A DNA stretch of 64,000 bases from Rhodococcus spongiicola (lineage in GTDB: Bacteria > Actinomycetota > Actinomycetes > Mycobacteriales > Mycobacteriaceae), in assembly GCF_004011835.1 (NCBI RefSeq), contig NZ_RKLN01000001.1, forward strand, positions 124,001 through 188,000. The letters run 5' to 3'. The notes beneath the pieces were generated by a model. It saw only the letters and a list, made by a program, of their open reading frames with translations. It had not been told where the DNA came from and ran no database searches. The position numbers and the translations under genes are program-made. Below are positions 49,705 through 58,121 of this stretch, piece after piece (position 1 is the stretch's first letter; every line of letters starts with the position of its first letter).

Positions 49705-49977
49705 GTGTCCGTTGAGACCGATTCGCTCGCCGTCCGTGCCACTGGCTCCTCGGGGGACGTCGACGAGACCACGCTCGACCGCCTCGAGCAGGAGATCGCC
49801 GAGCTGGATGCTCTGATCCTGGCTGCCGTGCGTCAGCGCACCGACATCGCGCGCAGCCTGGCAACAGTAGAGGCGGAAGAGCACGATGACGCCGCGTCAC
49901 GCTTCGAGGATCTCGGGTCCGACGGGCCCGCGCTGGACCGCATGCTGGCGCGGTTGAGCGCACACGACTCCGAGTAG
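49705..49977 (+). CDS. Short AroQ-type chorismate mutase
   Basis: 90 residues, all-helical; converts chorismate to prephenate for Phe/Tyr synthesis. Helix 1 is visible as LDRLEQEIAELDALILAAVR and QRTDIARSLA, similar to the mycobacterial 90-residue enzyme Rv0948c; the C-terminal helix ends LGSDGPALDRMLARLSAH. The region between helices 1 and 2 is shorter and lacks an arginine I would expect there, so activity is less sure than the fold. The GTG at 49705 has AAAGGAGA six bases upstream. Its end faces the GntR gene (12 bp apart). Confidence 0.75.
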   Translation: MSVETDSLAVRATGSSGDVDETTLDRLEQEIAELDALILAAVRQRTDIARSLATVEAEEHDDAASRFEDLGSDGPALDRMLARLSAHDSE

Positions 49978-49989
49978 GGCGCGAAGGCC

Positions 49990-50688
49990 TCAGCGCCGAC
50001 CGTGTAGGGCGTGTGCGGTGACCGCCTGAACTGCTCGCTGCTCGACGACCTCCAAGGATTCACCCACGTGCGCACGCAGGGACGCGAGTGCACCCGTCAA
50101 CTCACCGTCGAGGATCTGTTCGACGATGGCGAGGTGTTCGGTCACGGTCGCATCCACCCGTTCCGGGGTCTGGTAGTCGTACATCCTCACGAGCCGGATC
50201 TGACTGTTGACGTTCGCCAGCGCACGAGCCAGCGCCGGGTTGCCGGTCGCGGTCGACAGGTCCAGGTGATACTGCTGGTCTAGCTGGACGATGTCGGGGG
50301 ACGGTTCCGGTGGGGTGGCCTTCAGGTCGAGCCACCGTCGCCGCACTGACTCGAGCAGAGCCCGGTCGAGTTCGAGATCCGGGTTCTCGATATGCCGGGC
50401 GATACCCCGCAACTCCAGCGTGATCCGCAGCTCGTACAAATCCCGAATACTGTCGAGGTCGGGAAACATCGGGTAGTACCCGTCGTCGCGCCGGATGACG
50501 ATGCCGTCCGAGTGCAGCCGCACGAGCGCCTCGCGAAGCGGCGTCCGCGACACCCCGAGCGACTCACACAGTCGTCCCTCCACCAGCCGGGCGTGCGGAT
50601 CCACCTGACCGGTCATGATCTGCTCTCGCAGTTCCAGATAGACCCGCTCTCGCAGACCGATTCCCGCGCGTGCGCCTGGATTGGTCAT
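49990..50688 (-). CDS. GntR-family regulator, FCD (FadR) type
   Basis: 232 residues. N-terminal winged helix: LRERVYLELREQIMTGQVDP and RLCESLGVSRTPLREALVRL. C-terminal FCD ligand domain with metal residues in LDQQYHLDL, TVTEHLAIVEQIL and LRAHVG. GGAG eight bases before the ATG. It lies 102 bp downstream of allophanate hydrolase on the same strand, and a GTATACG-N4-CGTATAC palindrome lies in front of that hydrolase gene, so it probably regulates the pair. The effector is likely a urea- or nitrogen-related compound; this is inference. Confidence 0.92.
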   Translation of the reverse strand: MTNPGARAGIGLRERVYLELREQIMTGQVDPHARLVEGRLCESLGVSRTPLREALVRLHSDGIVIRRDDGYYPMFPDLDSIRDLYELRITLELRGIARHIENPDLELDRALLESVRRRWLDLKATPPEPSPDIVQLDQQYHLDLSTATGNPALARALANVNSQIRLVRMYDYQTPERVDATVTEHLAIVEQILDGELTGALASLRAHVGESLEVVEQRAVQAVTAHALHGRR

Positions 50689-50790
50689 CGCATGGTCTCC
50701 ATCTGTCGCTGTGACGCGGCGCCCGAGAGAGGCGGCATGGGAGTCTCCTGTTCGTGGTTCTGCCGAATGCCCTCGCCTGATGGTTCGACG

Positions 50791-52521
50791 CTACCCGTCC
50801 GTCCCCACGGGGACGCCTGCCAGGAACGCACGCCATCCGCCGAAGCCGGTGATGTCGACGCCGCCCGCAGCCGCCGCCGGTGTGCACGTGAACCCGACAG
50901 CGGCGGTGCCGTCCGCTAGCGTCATCGCGGTGAGCGCCATCGGCTCCGGCAATGCCGCCAGGAAGGCGCCCAGGCCCGCTTGCGAGATGCGGTACAACTC
51001 CCCCGGCAGCGAACGCCCGCCACCTTCTGGCACCCGCACGAGACCCGGCTTGGGCGGCACGGAGTCCAGACGGACCATGAGGTAGTCGTCGGTCGTCGCC
51101 ACGGACCGCTCGAACCGGGCCCCCAGCGCCTCCAATTGGTGATGGAGCGGCTGGCCACGCAGGTGCGCCCCGAACACTGCGAGCAGGACCCCCTCGTCTG
51201 GTGCGACGGCGGCGGGGTCGGTTCCGGCGACACGAGCCGCGACATCGAGCGCAACCTGGTCGCCGAACGCCGGGGCAACGGTCATGACACCGAACGACTC
51301 GCCGGGTTCACCCGCCGCCGGCACGGCGACGGACGCCATGTCGAGCAGGTTGCAGAAGTTCGTGAAGGTGCCGAGCCTGCGGTTGATCTCGAGCGGCTCG
51401 ACGACTACATCGTCGACAAGGGGATGCTCGGTCGTGGTGGGCAGGAGCAGCACGTCTACGTCAGCGAACAGTTCAGCTGCGTAATGCTTGGCGGCGATGA
51501 GAGAGCCTGTGTCACGGACGAATTCGTGGGCCGGCTTGTCGGCCGCGCGGCGAATAATACCGGCGACGGTGGGGTCGAGAGCCGCGGACGGGTTCGCGAC
51601 GACGAACTCCCCTACCGCGTCGTACCGTTCCGCGACGAGCGCGCCATCGTAGAGGAGTCGCGCAGCCGCGAGGAGCGGCGCGATGTCCACGCGCACGACT
51701 TCGACGCCGGCCTGCTCTACGCCCGCCACGGTCGACGCGAAGCTCCGCCGGTAGCTGTCCGAGAGCAATTCGAGCTGTGCGTCGATCGGAATCCCGACAC
51801 GAGGCCGTTCCGGCGCGGCGAGCACGACGTCCCTGGGCCACGACCGGCTGCGAGGGTCGGCTGCGTCCGGTCCCGTCATGATCGACATCGTGTGCGTGGC
51901 CAGGTCGAGAGTCGGCGCCATCACCGTGACGCAGTCGAAGTCGGCACACGCGGGCACGACACCCCTGGTCGGCACCAGGCCGAGCGTCGGCTTGATGCCG
52001 ACCACGCCGTTGAACGCAGCGGGCACACGCCCGGATCCGGCGGTGTCAGTGCCGAGCGCGAAGTCGACCAGCCCGAGGCTGACGGCCACTGCGGAGCCGG
52101 AGCTCGAGCCTCCCGAGACCCGGTCGGGATACTCTGCGGCACGAACGATTCCGTAGGGACTGCGAGTGCCGACAAGCCCTGTGGCGAACTGGTCGAGGTT
52201 GGTCTTGCCGAGCAGGACCGCACCCGCGTCCAGCAGTCTCGTCACCGCCGGCGACGTCGCCGTGGCGATGTAGGCGAACTCCGGACAGGCCGCCGTGGTC
52301 GGAAGCCCGGCGACGTCGATGTTGTCCTTGACCGCGAACACGGTCCCGGCCAGCGGCAGCTCCTCGCCCGCCGCGACGCGCCTTTCGATCGACACCGCGT
52401 CGGCGAGGACGTCGGACTCCGATCGCAGATGAATCCACACTTCTGGGCGAGCACACTCGGCGACACGGGCGAAAGCAGTTCGCACGCGTTCAGTAGGGGT
52501 GGCGTCGAGCGTCGTCGTCAT
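50791..52521 (-). CDS. atzF: Allophanate hydrolase (AtzF type)
   Basis: 576 residues; splits allophanate (urea-1-carboxylate) to ammonia and CO2. The N-terminal amidase domain has the Ser-cisSer-Lys triad: VKDNIDVAGLPTTAACPEF, GGSSSGSAVAVSLGLVDFAL and GTDTAGSGRVPAAFNGVVG. The C-terminal domain (LLAVFGAHLRGQPLHHQLEA; PGELYRISQAGLGAFLAALP) is the allophanate-specific part. The ATG at 52519-52521 follows GAAAGCGG. No urea carboxylase is visible within the window, so it may be elsewhere, or the enzyme may serve another ureide or triazine route. A GntR regulator follows. Confidence 0.93.
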   Translation of the reverse strand: MTTTLDATPTERVRTAFARVAECARPEVWIHLRSESDVLADAVSIERRVAAGEELPLAGTVFAVKDNIDVAGLPTTAACPEFAYIATATSPAVTRLLDAGAVLLGKTNLDQFATGLVGTRSPYGIVRAAEYPDRVSGGSSSGSAVAVSLGLVDFALGTDTAGSGRVPAAFNGVVGIKPTLGLVPTRGVVPACADFDCVTVMAPTLDLATHTMSIMTGPDAADPRSRSWPRDVVLAAPERPRVGIPIDAQLELLSDSYRRSFASTVAGVEQAGVEVVRVDIAPLLAAARLLYDGALVAERYDAVGEFVVANPSAALDPTVAGIIRRAADKPAHEFVRDTGSLIAAKHYAAELFADVDVLLLPTTTEHPLVDDVVVEPLEINRRLGTFTNFCNLLDMASVAVPAAGEPGESFGVMTVAPAFGDQVALDVAARVAGTDPAAVAPDEGVLLAVFGAHLRGQPLHHQLEALGARFERSVATTDDYLMVRLDSVPPKPGLVRVPEGGGRSLPGELYRISQAGLGAFLAALPEPMALTAMTLADGTAAVGFTCTPAAAAGGVDITGFGGWRAFLAGVPVGTDG

Positions 52522-52882
52522 CGTTGGCCGCTTTCTCGCACGGGCCGCACCTCGGCCCAACCATGTATACGTCGCCGTATACGCTAGAAGTCCTGGTGTT
52601 ACGTGCGGGCTACACGACGTGACGATCTCGTGTCGACGGGTGAGAACGGCGAGCCGAGAACGCCGACCCGACCAGCAGCCCGGCGATCGCGCGTGCGGTA
52701 CTCCACACAATGTACGCCCGGGTGAATCGTGTTCTAGACTCCACACACCCACACAAGATCTCGTTCTACGACGACCCGGCGGATCCCCACCCCGGCAGTA
52801 TGTGGCCCGGTCCTTCGCGGACACTCGTCGACCCGCGCGCTTCGACCGGCACCGGCGCCAGAATCTGTGGAGGACGCTCAGC
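52522..52882. other. Intergenic region between atzF and an SDR gene
   Basis: 361 bp between divergent starts. It carries the GntR-type palindrome at 52565-52582 near the atzF side; otherwise no gene, RNA or repeat was seen. The SDR ribosome site GGAGG is at its right end. Confidence 0.5.
52565..52582. promoter_or_regulatory. Candidate GntR (FadR-type) operator
   Basis: GTATACG, TCGC, CGTATAC: a perfect inverted repeat 44 bp upstream of the atzF ATG. TGTATAC-type sites are typical of FCD regulators. Confidence 0.6.
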
Positions 52883-53569
52883 ATGACCGAAACCGCATTC
52901 GTCACCGGGGGCACGGGCGCACTCGGCGTTCATGTCACCAAACATCTTCTGTCCCTCGGATGGCGAGTAGTCACGACGTTCACCGAGCCGTCCAAGGCCG
53001 CGCGGCTCGAGAGCCACGATCGGCTGGAGCTTGTCCAGTGCGACGTCGCCGTCCCCACGGAACTCACCGCAGCCGTCTCCGTCGCCGCGGGCGATCCGGA
53101 TGCTCCGCTGACGGCGCTGGTCAACCTCATCGGCGGTTTCGAGTCCGGGCCGCGCACGCACGAAGCCGACTTGGAAGCCATCGACCGCCAGCTGGATCTG
53201 AACGTGCGTACCACGTACACGGTTCTGCGTGCGACACTTCCGCACCTCATCGCGAACGGCGGCGGCTCAGTGGTCTCGATGTCGTCCGGCGCGGCCGTGA
53301 AGCCGTTCCCGGGTGGCACCGCATACAGCACCTCGAAGGCCGCGGTCCTCGCCCTGGCCGAGTCGATCGCCGTCGAGTACAAGAAGGACCACATCCGGTC
53401 GAATGCCCTGCTGCCCGGGGTGATCGACTCGCCCGCGAACCGGGCCGCCATGCCCAACTCCGACCGGTCGAGCTGGGTCGATCCGACAGATGTCGCCAAG
53501 GTGATCGCGTTCTTGCTCTCGGACGACTCGGTACCCATCACGGGTGCCGCTATCCCGCTGGGACTGTGA
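52883..53569 (+). CDS. Short-chain dehydrogenase/reductase (SDR)
   Basis: 228 residues, NAD(P)-dependent Rossmann enzyme. Seen: TETAFVTGGTGALGVHVTKH (cofactor loop TGGTGALG), VNLIGGFESG, and active-site Ser with YSTSK (residue about 152). C-terminal WVDPTDVAKVIAFLLSDDS and PITGAAIPL are usual. The cofactor motif fits classical SDRs such as FabG-like reductases. GGAGG lies seven bases before the ATG. Substrate unknown; it is divergent from atzF. Confidence 0.9.
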   Translation: MTETAFVTGGTGALGVHVTKHLLSLGWRVVTTFTEPSKAARLESHDRLELVQCDVAVPTELTAAVSVAAGDPDAPLTALVNLIGGFESGPRTHEADLEAIDRQLDLNVRTTYTVLRATLPHLIANGGGSVVSMSSGAAVKPFPGGTAYSTSKAAVLALAESIAVEYKKDHIRSNALLPGVIDSPANRAAMPNSDRSSWVDPTDVAKVIAFLLSDDSVPITGAAIPLGL

Positions 53570-53618
53570 CGACTCCGAGGACGAGTTCGAGACCCTGAGC
53601 CGAGACCGGGCTGACGCG

Positions 53619-53680
53619 CGCCGAGCTACCGTGCCCTGAGCTACGGCGCCCTGAACTACCTCGCGCCGAACTACCGTGCC
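53619..53680 (+). repeat. Degenerate 15-bp tandem repeats
   Basis: About four imperfect copies of a CGAGCTACCGTGCC-like unit (CTGAGCTACGGCGCC, CTGAACTACCTCGC and others), overlapping the stop of the gene at 53671-54849. No coding role seen. Confidence 0.6.
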
Positions 53681-54849
53681 CCCCGGGCGGTCAGTGCAGC
53701 GATGTCACCGCCCAACGTGTGCCGGAAGGTGCGGAGCAGACCCTCGACCTCATCGAGCTGGTCACCCACCTGGTGGGTGTTCTCCACGGACAATTCCCGG
53801 ATGCCCGAGCGCGCGATCAGCTCGTCGATCCGGCTGTCCAGACTCGTTGCCCAGCGCATGGACGCCACGGCTCGAAGCTGGGTCTCGGCATGCGACAACA
53901 AATCTGCGATCCGGGCGAGTGCGGCGACGCGTTCGACCAACTGCTCCCACACCGGTTCGAGGGAGTCACGACGGGAGGCCACGTGATCCCTGGCCTCTGG
54001 AGTGGAGACGAGCGCATCGTCGAGCTCGCCGTAGATTCCCTGCAACGCCACGGTGTCGACAGCGATCTGGGTCAGCTCTTCCGCGAGATCGAGTTGGGCG
54101 CGTTGCACCGCGAAGTGCTCGGAATGCCATGCCGCCGATCCCTCGATCCGGTCGTACAGCGCGCCGGCGAGGAACAACAGGGTGTCGTATCGGTCCGCGA
54201 AGCGGTCATCGTCGGATTCCACCGCGCCTTCGAGCACCTCGGCCGCTCGGCGGCCCACCTCTCGTGCCCTCGTGTTGTCGGACGCGCGCACCACCCGAGC
54301 CGCGGTTCCCTCCAGCATCGCGTTGCGTAGATCGTGCAGGTGCCGGCGGTGGACCGGCAGCGGAGCCGGGGTGCGGGTCAGCGCAGTGAACAGCGCGTCG
54401 CGCTGGCCGGGGTCGAGGTGTAGCCCGTCGCGACGCTCACGGCGGATCGCCCGCACACCGCCGGCATAGTGCGTGCCGGACATCGTCATCGCAGACTGCA
54501 GCCCGTCGAGTCGCTTGCCGAGATCGGCGGCCCGGTAGCGGTAGGCGAGCTGCACGGGGCCGGAGCGCAACGAGGCGACCTTGCGCACCATGTGCCGGTG
54601 CTCGTCGACGAGCAGGCGCAGGTCGCCGAATCCGCCGATCGACGGGAGCGCACGCCCGGCACGCCGTCGGGCGGCGAGGATCTGGCGGGTGGATGCGTCG
54701 ACACGTCCAGCCGCGATCAGCACGCTGGCGGCGTCCGAGAGCGGCGGATGCCGACCGTCGAGACGTGCCCGCTCGCACCAGCATCGAACCTGTTCATTGA
54801 TGCGCTCGCGACGCTCGGTCGCGCCGTCGGACGGATCGGGTGCGGGCAT
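53671..54849 (-). CDS. Unknown helical protein
   Basis: 392 residues, soluble, rich in Arg and Ala, mostly predicted helix (ERRERINEQVRCWCERARLD; RDSLEPVWEQLVERVAALAR; LDEVEGLLRTFRHTL). No catalytic motif or membrane segment. GGAGG lies six bases before the ATG, and third-position GC bias supports coding. I do not recognise the family; a long-helix bundle like this suggests a binding or structural role. Confidence 0.7.
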   Translation of the reverse strand: MPAPDPSDGATERRERINEQVRCWCERARLDGRHPPLSDAASVLIAAGRVDASTRQILAARRRAGRALPSIGGFGDLRLLVDEHRHMVRKVASLRSGPVQLAYRYRAADLGKRLDGLQSAMTMSGTHYAGGVRAIRRERRDGLHLDPGQRDALFTALTRTPAPLPVHRRHLHDLRNAMLEGTAARVVRASDNTRAREVGRRAAEVLEGAVESDDDRFADRYDTLLFLAGALYDRIEGSAAWHSEHFAVQRAQLDLAEELTQIAVDTVALQGIYGELDDALVSTPEARDHVASRRDSLEPVWEQLVERVAALARIADLLSHAETQLRAVASMRWATSLDSRIDELIARSGIRELSVENTHQVGDQLDEVEGLLRTFRHTLGGDIAALTARGAR

Positions 54850-54925
54850 GGTGCCTCCTCGAGGGGCCTACTGCTCACCACTGTTCCAGAAATCTTGCGC
54901 AGTCGTCGCGACCCCGACGGCAGGT

Positions 54926-55792
54926 TCAGTCGATGACGGCGTCGCCGAACTCAGGCGGGCTACCGAGGAATGGACGGTGCGATGGGGGCTGCTGTCCCTC
55001 GACGTCCGTGACGCCGAGTTCTTCGGCGATCTCGGCGCCCACGAGGACCTGACCGCTGCGGGCCATCAGCTCCGGGTCCCGCGCGAGCGCGTCGATGACC
55101 CGGCCGGTGAACTCCGGCGACTCGGCGGTCGCGGCCAGGCCGTCGTACGCGCCGGGGTTCGCGGCGAATGCGGCCAGCGTGCGCTCGGTCTTGAGCAGGC
55201 CCATCCAGATCGAGACCACCGCGATACCCCACGGGCGAAAATCGACAGCCATGTCGTGCGCCATCTTGTCCACCGCCGCCTTGCCCGCGCCGTAGGCGGG
55301 GCCGTGCATGTAGCACGTGCCGCCGAACGAGGACGTGTTCACCACGAGGCCCTCGCCGTTGGCTACGAGCAGCGGAGCGGCGTAGTAGCTCGAGATATAG
55401 CTCGAACGCATCCCGACGTCGAACAGGTCGAGCAGCGACAGCGGCTTCTCCCAGAACGGTCCCCTCATGGTCAGTGCATCCGGAACGGTCAGTGCGTTGT
55501 TGACCAGGATGTCCAGGCGCCCGTGCTCCTCCCGCAGCTTCGTGAAGAACGTCTCGACCTGGGTGTCGTCGCCGTGATCGAGTACGACGGGCACGCCGAC
55601 GCCTCCCCGTCGCGTGACCTCTTCGGCGGTCGCGAACACCGTGCCGGGCAGGGGCGCATCACCCTCGGACTTCGTCCGCCCCGTCACGTACACCTTCGCG
55701 CCGGTCGCGCCGAGCGCAAGCGCGATGCCCTTGCCCGCGCCACGGCTCGCGCCGGTGACCACGACGATCCGATCCGATCTCAGCCCCACCAT
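54926..55792 (-). CDS. Short-chain dehydrogenase, DHRS1-like
   Basis: 288 residues. Cofactor loop VTGASRGAGKGIALALGATG, NNA as ILVNNALTVPD, active-site Ser in VVNTSSFGGTC and a Tyr-x-x-x-Lys as YGAGK near residue 168, then IWMGLLKTERT. The GSSR-type start and the long C-terminal extension resemble DHRS1-like SDRs. ATG in a GGTGGGGCTGAG context with weak ribosome site. Substrate unknown; divergent from the CoA-transferase at 55932. Confidence 0.9.
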   Translation of the reverse strand: MVGLRSDRIVVVTGASRGAGKGIALALGATGAKVYVTGRTKSEGDAPLPGTVFATAEEVTRRGGVGVPVVLDHGDDTQVETFFTKLREEHGRLDILVNNALTVPDALTMRGPFWEKPLSLLDLFDVGMRSSYISSYYAAPLLVANGEGLVVNTSSFGGTCYMHGPAYGAGKAAVDKMAHDMAVDFRPWGIAVVSIWMGLLKTERTLAAFAANPGAYDGLAATAESPEFTGRVIDALARDPELMARSGQVLVGAEIAEELGVTDVEGQQPPSHRPFLGSPPEFGDAVID

Positions 55793-55931
55793 TCACTCCA
55801 TCCGTCGTCGGGAGACCCCACACGGTGTGCGGTCCGTGTCCCACTGAGCACACCGCAAGGGGCGCAGGTGGCACAAGCCATCTCGCGGTGGACCCGAAAC
55901 AGGATCGGCCGGAAGCTGCTTGAATCTAGGG

Positions 55932-57170
55932 ATGACGCACGACATCCCCACGCGGCCGCTCGAAGGCGTCCGCGTGCTCGAGCTCGGCAACTACATCGCC
56001 GCCCCCACCGCCGGCCGACTGCTTGCAGACTTCGGCGCCGAGGTCATCAAGGTCGAACGGCCGCGCACCGGTGACGAACTGCGAAATTGGCGCCTCTATT
56101 CGGGCTCCACGTCGATGTTGTACCGCACGATCAATCGGAACAAGAAGTCGATCGTGCTGGATCTGCGTTCCGACGAGGGCCGAGCGCTCGTGCTCGAACT
56201 CGTCGCCGAGTGCGACATCCTGCTGGAGAACTTCCGTCCGGGCACGTTGGAGAAGTGGGGCATCGGCCCAGAGCAACTGAACGCGGCCAATCCGGACCTG
56301 GTGATCACCCGGGTCTCGGCGTTCGGGCAGACCGGCCCGCTCGCGCAGCGGCCGGGCTTCGCCGCCGTGGCCGAGGCAGTCGGTGGATTCCGGGAGCTCG
56401 TCGGGGATCCCGACCGCCCCCCGGTTCGGGTGGGGGTGTCGATCGGCGACTCGATCGCGGGTCTGTACGCCGCATTCGGGTCCGTGATGGCCCTGTATCG
56501 GCGTGGCGCCAAGGCCGGTGAGCAGATCCCGTTGCCGCAGAGGATCATCGACGTCGCTCTCAACGAGTCGATCATGTCGATGATGGAATCGCTCGTCCCC
56601 GACTACCTCGCATACGGCGTCAAGCGTGAACGGGTGGGGGGCCGCATGGAGGGCATCGCCCCGTCCAACGCGTACCCGTGCAGCGACGGCACGAGCATCA
56701 TCATCTCCGGTAACGGCGATGCGATCTTCCAGCGCTACATGGAGACCATCGAGCGCCCCGACCTCGCCGCGGACGAGGAACTACAGACCAACGCCGGCCG
56801 CTGGGCACGCCGCGACGAACTCGACGCCGCGATCAGCGCATGGACGTCCCGACACACCCGCGACGAGGCGCTGCACCTCCTCGACGAGGCGAACGTTCCG
56901 TCCGGTCCGATCTACACCGCCGCCGACATCGTCGAAGACGAGCAATACAACGCGCGCAACATGATTCAGACGTTCCATGTCGACACCGGCGGCAGCGTGC
57001 CGCAGCCGGTGGGCTTTCCGGGGATCGTCCCGGTGATCGGTGGGAAGTCACTGCCGATCGGGCACGTCGGACCGGATCTGGGCGAGCACACCCGCGAGGT
57101 TCTGGCTTCGGTGCTCGGCAAATCCGACGCCGCGATCGACCGGATCGTCGCCGAGACGGAGGCGCGATGA
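55932..57170 (+). CDS. Class III CoA-transferase (CaiB/BaiF family)
   Basis: 412 residues. Seen: LEGVRVLELGNYIAAPTAGR, LLADFGAEVIKVERP, the motif NRNKKSIVLDLRSDEGR, then ENFRPGTLEKWGIG with nearby catalytic Asp candidates, and ARDELDAAISAWTSRH. Family members transfer CoA between acids, often succinyl-CoA to a 3-hydroxy acid. Its stop overlaps the lyase start as ATGA, so the pair may act together, for example to activate 3-hydroxy-3-methylglutarate before cleavage. TTG at 55920 is a possible alternative start. Confidence 0.92.
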   Translation: MTHDIPTRPLEGVRVLELGNYIAAPTAGRLLADFGAEVIKVERPRTGDELRNWRLYSGSTSMLYRTINRNKKSIVLDLRSDEGRALVLELVAECDILLENFRPGTLEKWGIGPEQLNAANPDLVITRVSAFGQTGPLAQRPGFAAVAEAVGGFRELVGDPDRPPVRVGVSIGDSIAGLYAAFGSVMALYRRGAKAGEQIPLPQRIIDVALNESIMSMMESLVPDYLAYGVKRERVGGRMEGIAPSNAYPCSDGTSIIISGNGDAIFQRYMETIERPDLAADEELQTNAGRWARRDELDAAISAWTSRHTRDEALHLLDEANVPSGPIYTAADIVEDEQYNARNMIQTFHVDTGGSVPQPVGFPGIVPVIGGKSLPIGHVGPDLGEHTREVLASVLGKSDAAIDRIVAETEAR

Positions 57171-58114
57171 CCACGGACAACACCTACTCCTACACCCCGC
57201 AAGCAATCCTGCGGGACGTCACGCTGCGGGACGGGTTGCAGCTGACCGGAAAGCCGCTGTCGACCGACCGTAAGGTCGAGATCGCCCGCGGCCTGCTGGC
57301 CCTCGGGATTCCGGAACTCGAGATCGGCTCGATGGCGCGACCGGACCTAGTGCCGCCGATGGCGAACACGCTCGAGGTCATCGCCGAGCTGACCGCCGAG
57401 GAACTCGACCGCTGTTGGGTATGGGTGGCGACCCCGCGGCACGTCGAGAAGGCCGTGGCCGCGGGCGCCCGGAACTTCCAGTACTGCTTTTCCGCGTCGG
57501 AGTCGCACAACCGGGCCAACATCGGGCGGTCCACCGACGACAGCCTCGCCGCGATGCCGGCCGCAATCGAGCTGACCCGCGACGTGGGTGGGCGAATTCA
57601 GCTATGTGTCGCAACGTCGTTCACGTGCCCGTTCGAGGGCGAGGTCCCGGCCGACCGGGTGCTCTCGATCGCGAACGACCCGCGAGCCGACGGCGCCGAC
57701 GACATCGTTCTCGCCGACACCCTCGGACAGGCCGTCCCCGCCCAGGTGGCCGCCCTCGTCACTCGAGTCAGGGACGAATCCCCGCAGCGTCGCATCGTCT
57801 TCCACGGCCACGACACGTGGGGGCTCGGAGTCGCGAACACCCTGGCCGCGATCGGCTCGGGTGCGACCGTCGTCGACGGCTCCCTCGGCGGGCTCGGCGG
57901 CTGTCCGTTCGCGCCGGGTGCGAGTGGAAACACCTCGACCGAGGACATCGCGTTCGCGACCCGTCCCCACTGGCTCACACCTGCGACGTTGACGGACCTC
58001 GTGGACATCGCGACCCCGATGCTCACCGAACTCGGCGAGCCCAACCGGTCCCGAACTGCCGAGGGAAGCCGTTCCGAGGCACGTGCTTTCGAATGGGTGC
58101 GCCCAGTGTCCTAG
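57167..58114 (+). CDS. HMG-CoA lyase-like aldol lyase (DRE-TIM family)
   Basis: 315 residues, TIM-barrel. Seen: RDVTLRDGLQLTGKPLSTD (the DRE-TIM metal/substrate motif), CVATSFTCPFEGEV, and near the end GHDTWGLGVANTLAAIGSGA then GGLGGCPFAPGASGNTSTED, including the HMG-CoA-lyase-type GxxGGCPFAPGA loop with a catalytic Cys. It would cleave 3-hydroxy-3-methylglutaryl-CoA or a homologue to acetyl-CoA and a keto acid. The ATG is coupled to the CoA-transferase. Converges with the AfsR-type gene, seven bases between stops. Confidence 0.92.
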   Translation: MTTDNTYSYTPQAILRDVTLRDGLQLTGKPLSTDRKVEIARGLLALGIPELEIGSMARPDLVPPMANTLEVIAELTAEELDRCWVWVATPRHVEKAVAAGARNFQYCFSASESHNRANIGRSTDDSLAAMPAAIELTRDVGGRIQLCVATSFTCPFEGEVPADRVLSIANDPRADGADDIVLADTLGQAVPAQVAALVTRVRDESPQRRIVFHGHDTWGLGVANTLAAIGSGATVVDGSLGGLGGCPFAPGASGNTSTEDIAFATRPHWLTPATLTDLVDIATPMLTELGEPNRSRTAEGSRSEARAFEWVRPVS

Positions 58115-58121
58115 CGCGGTC

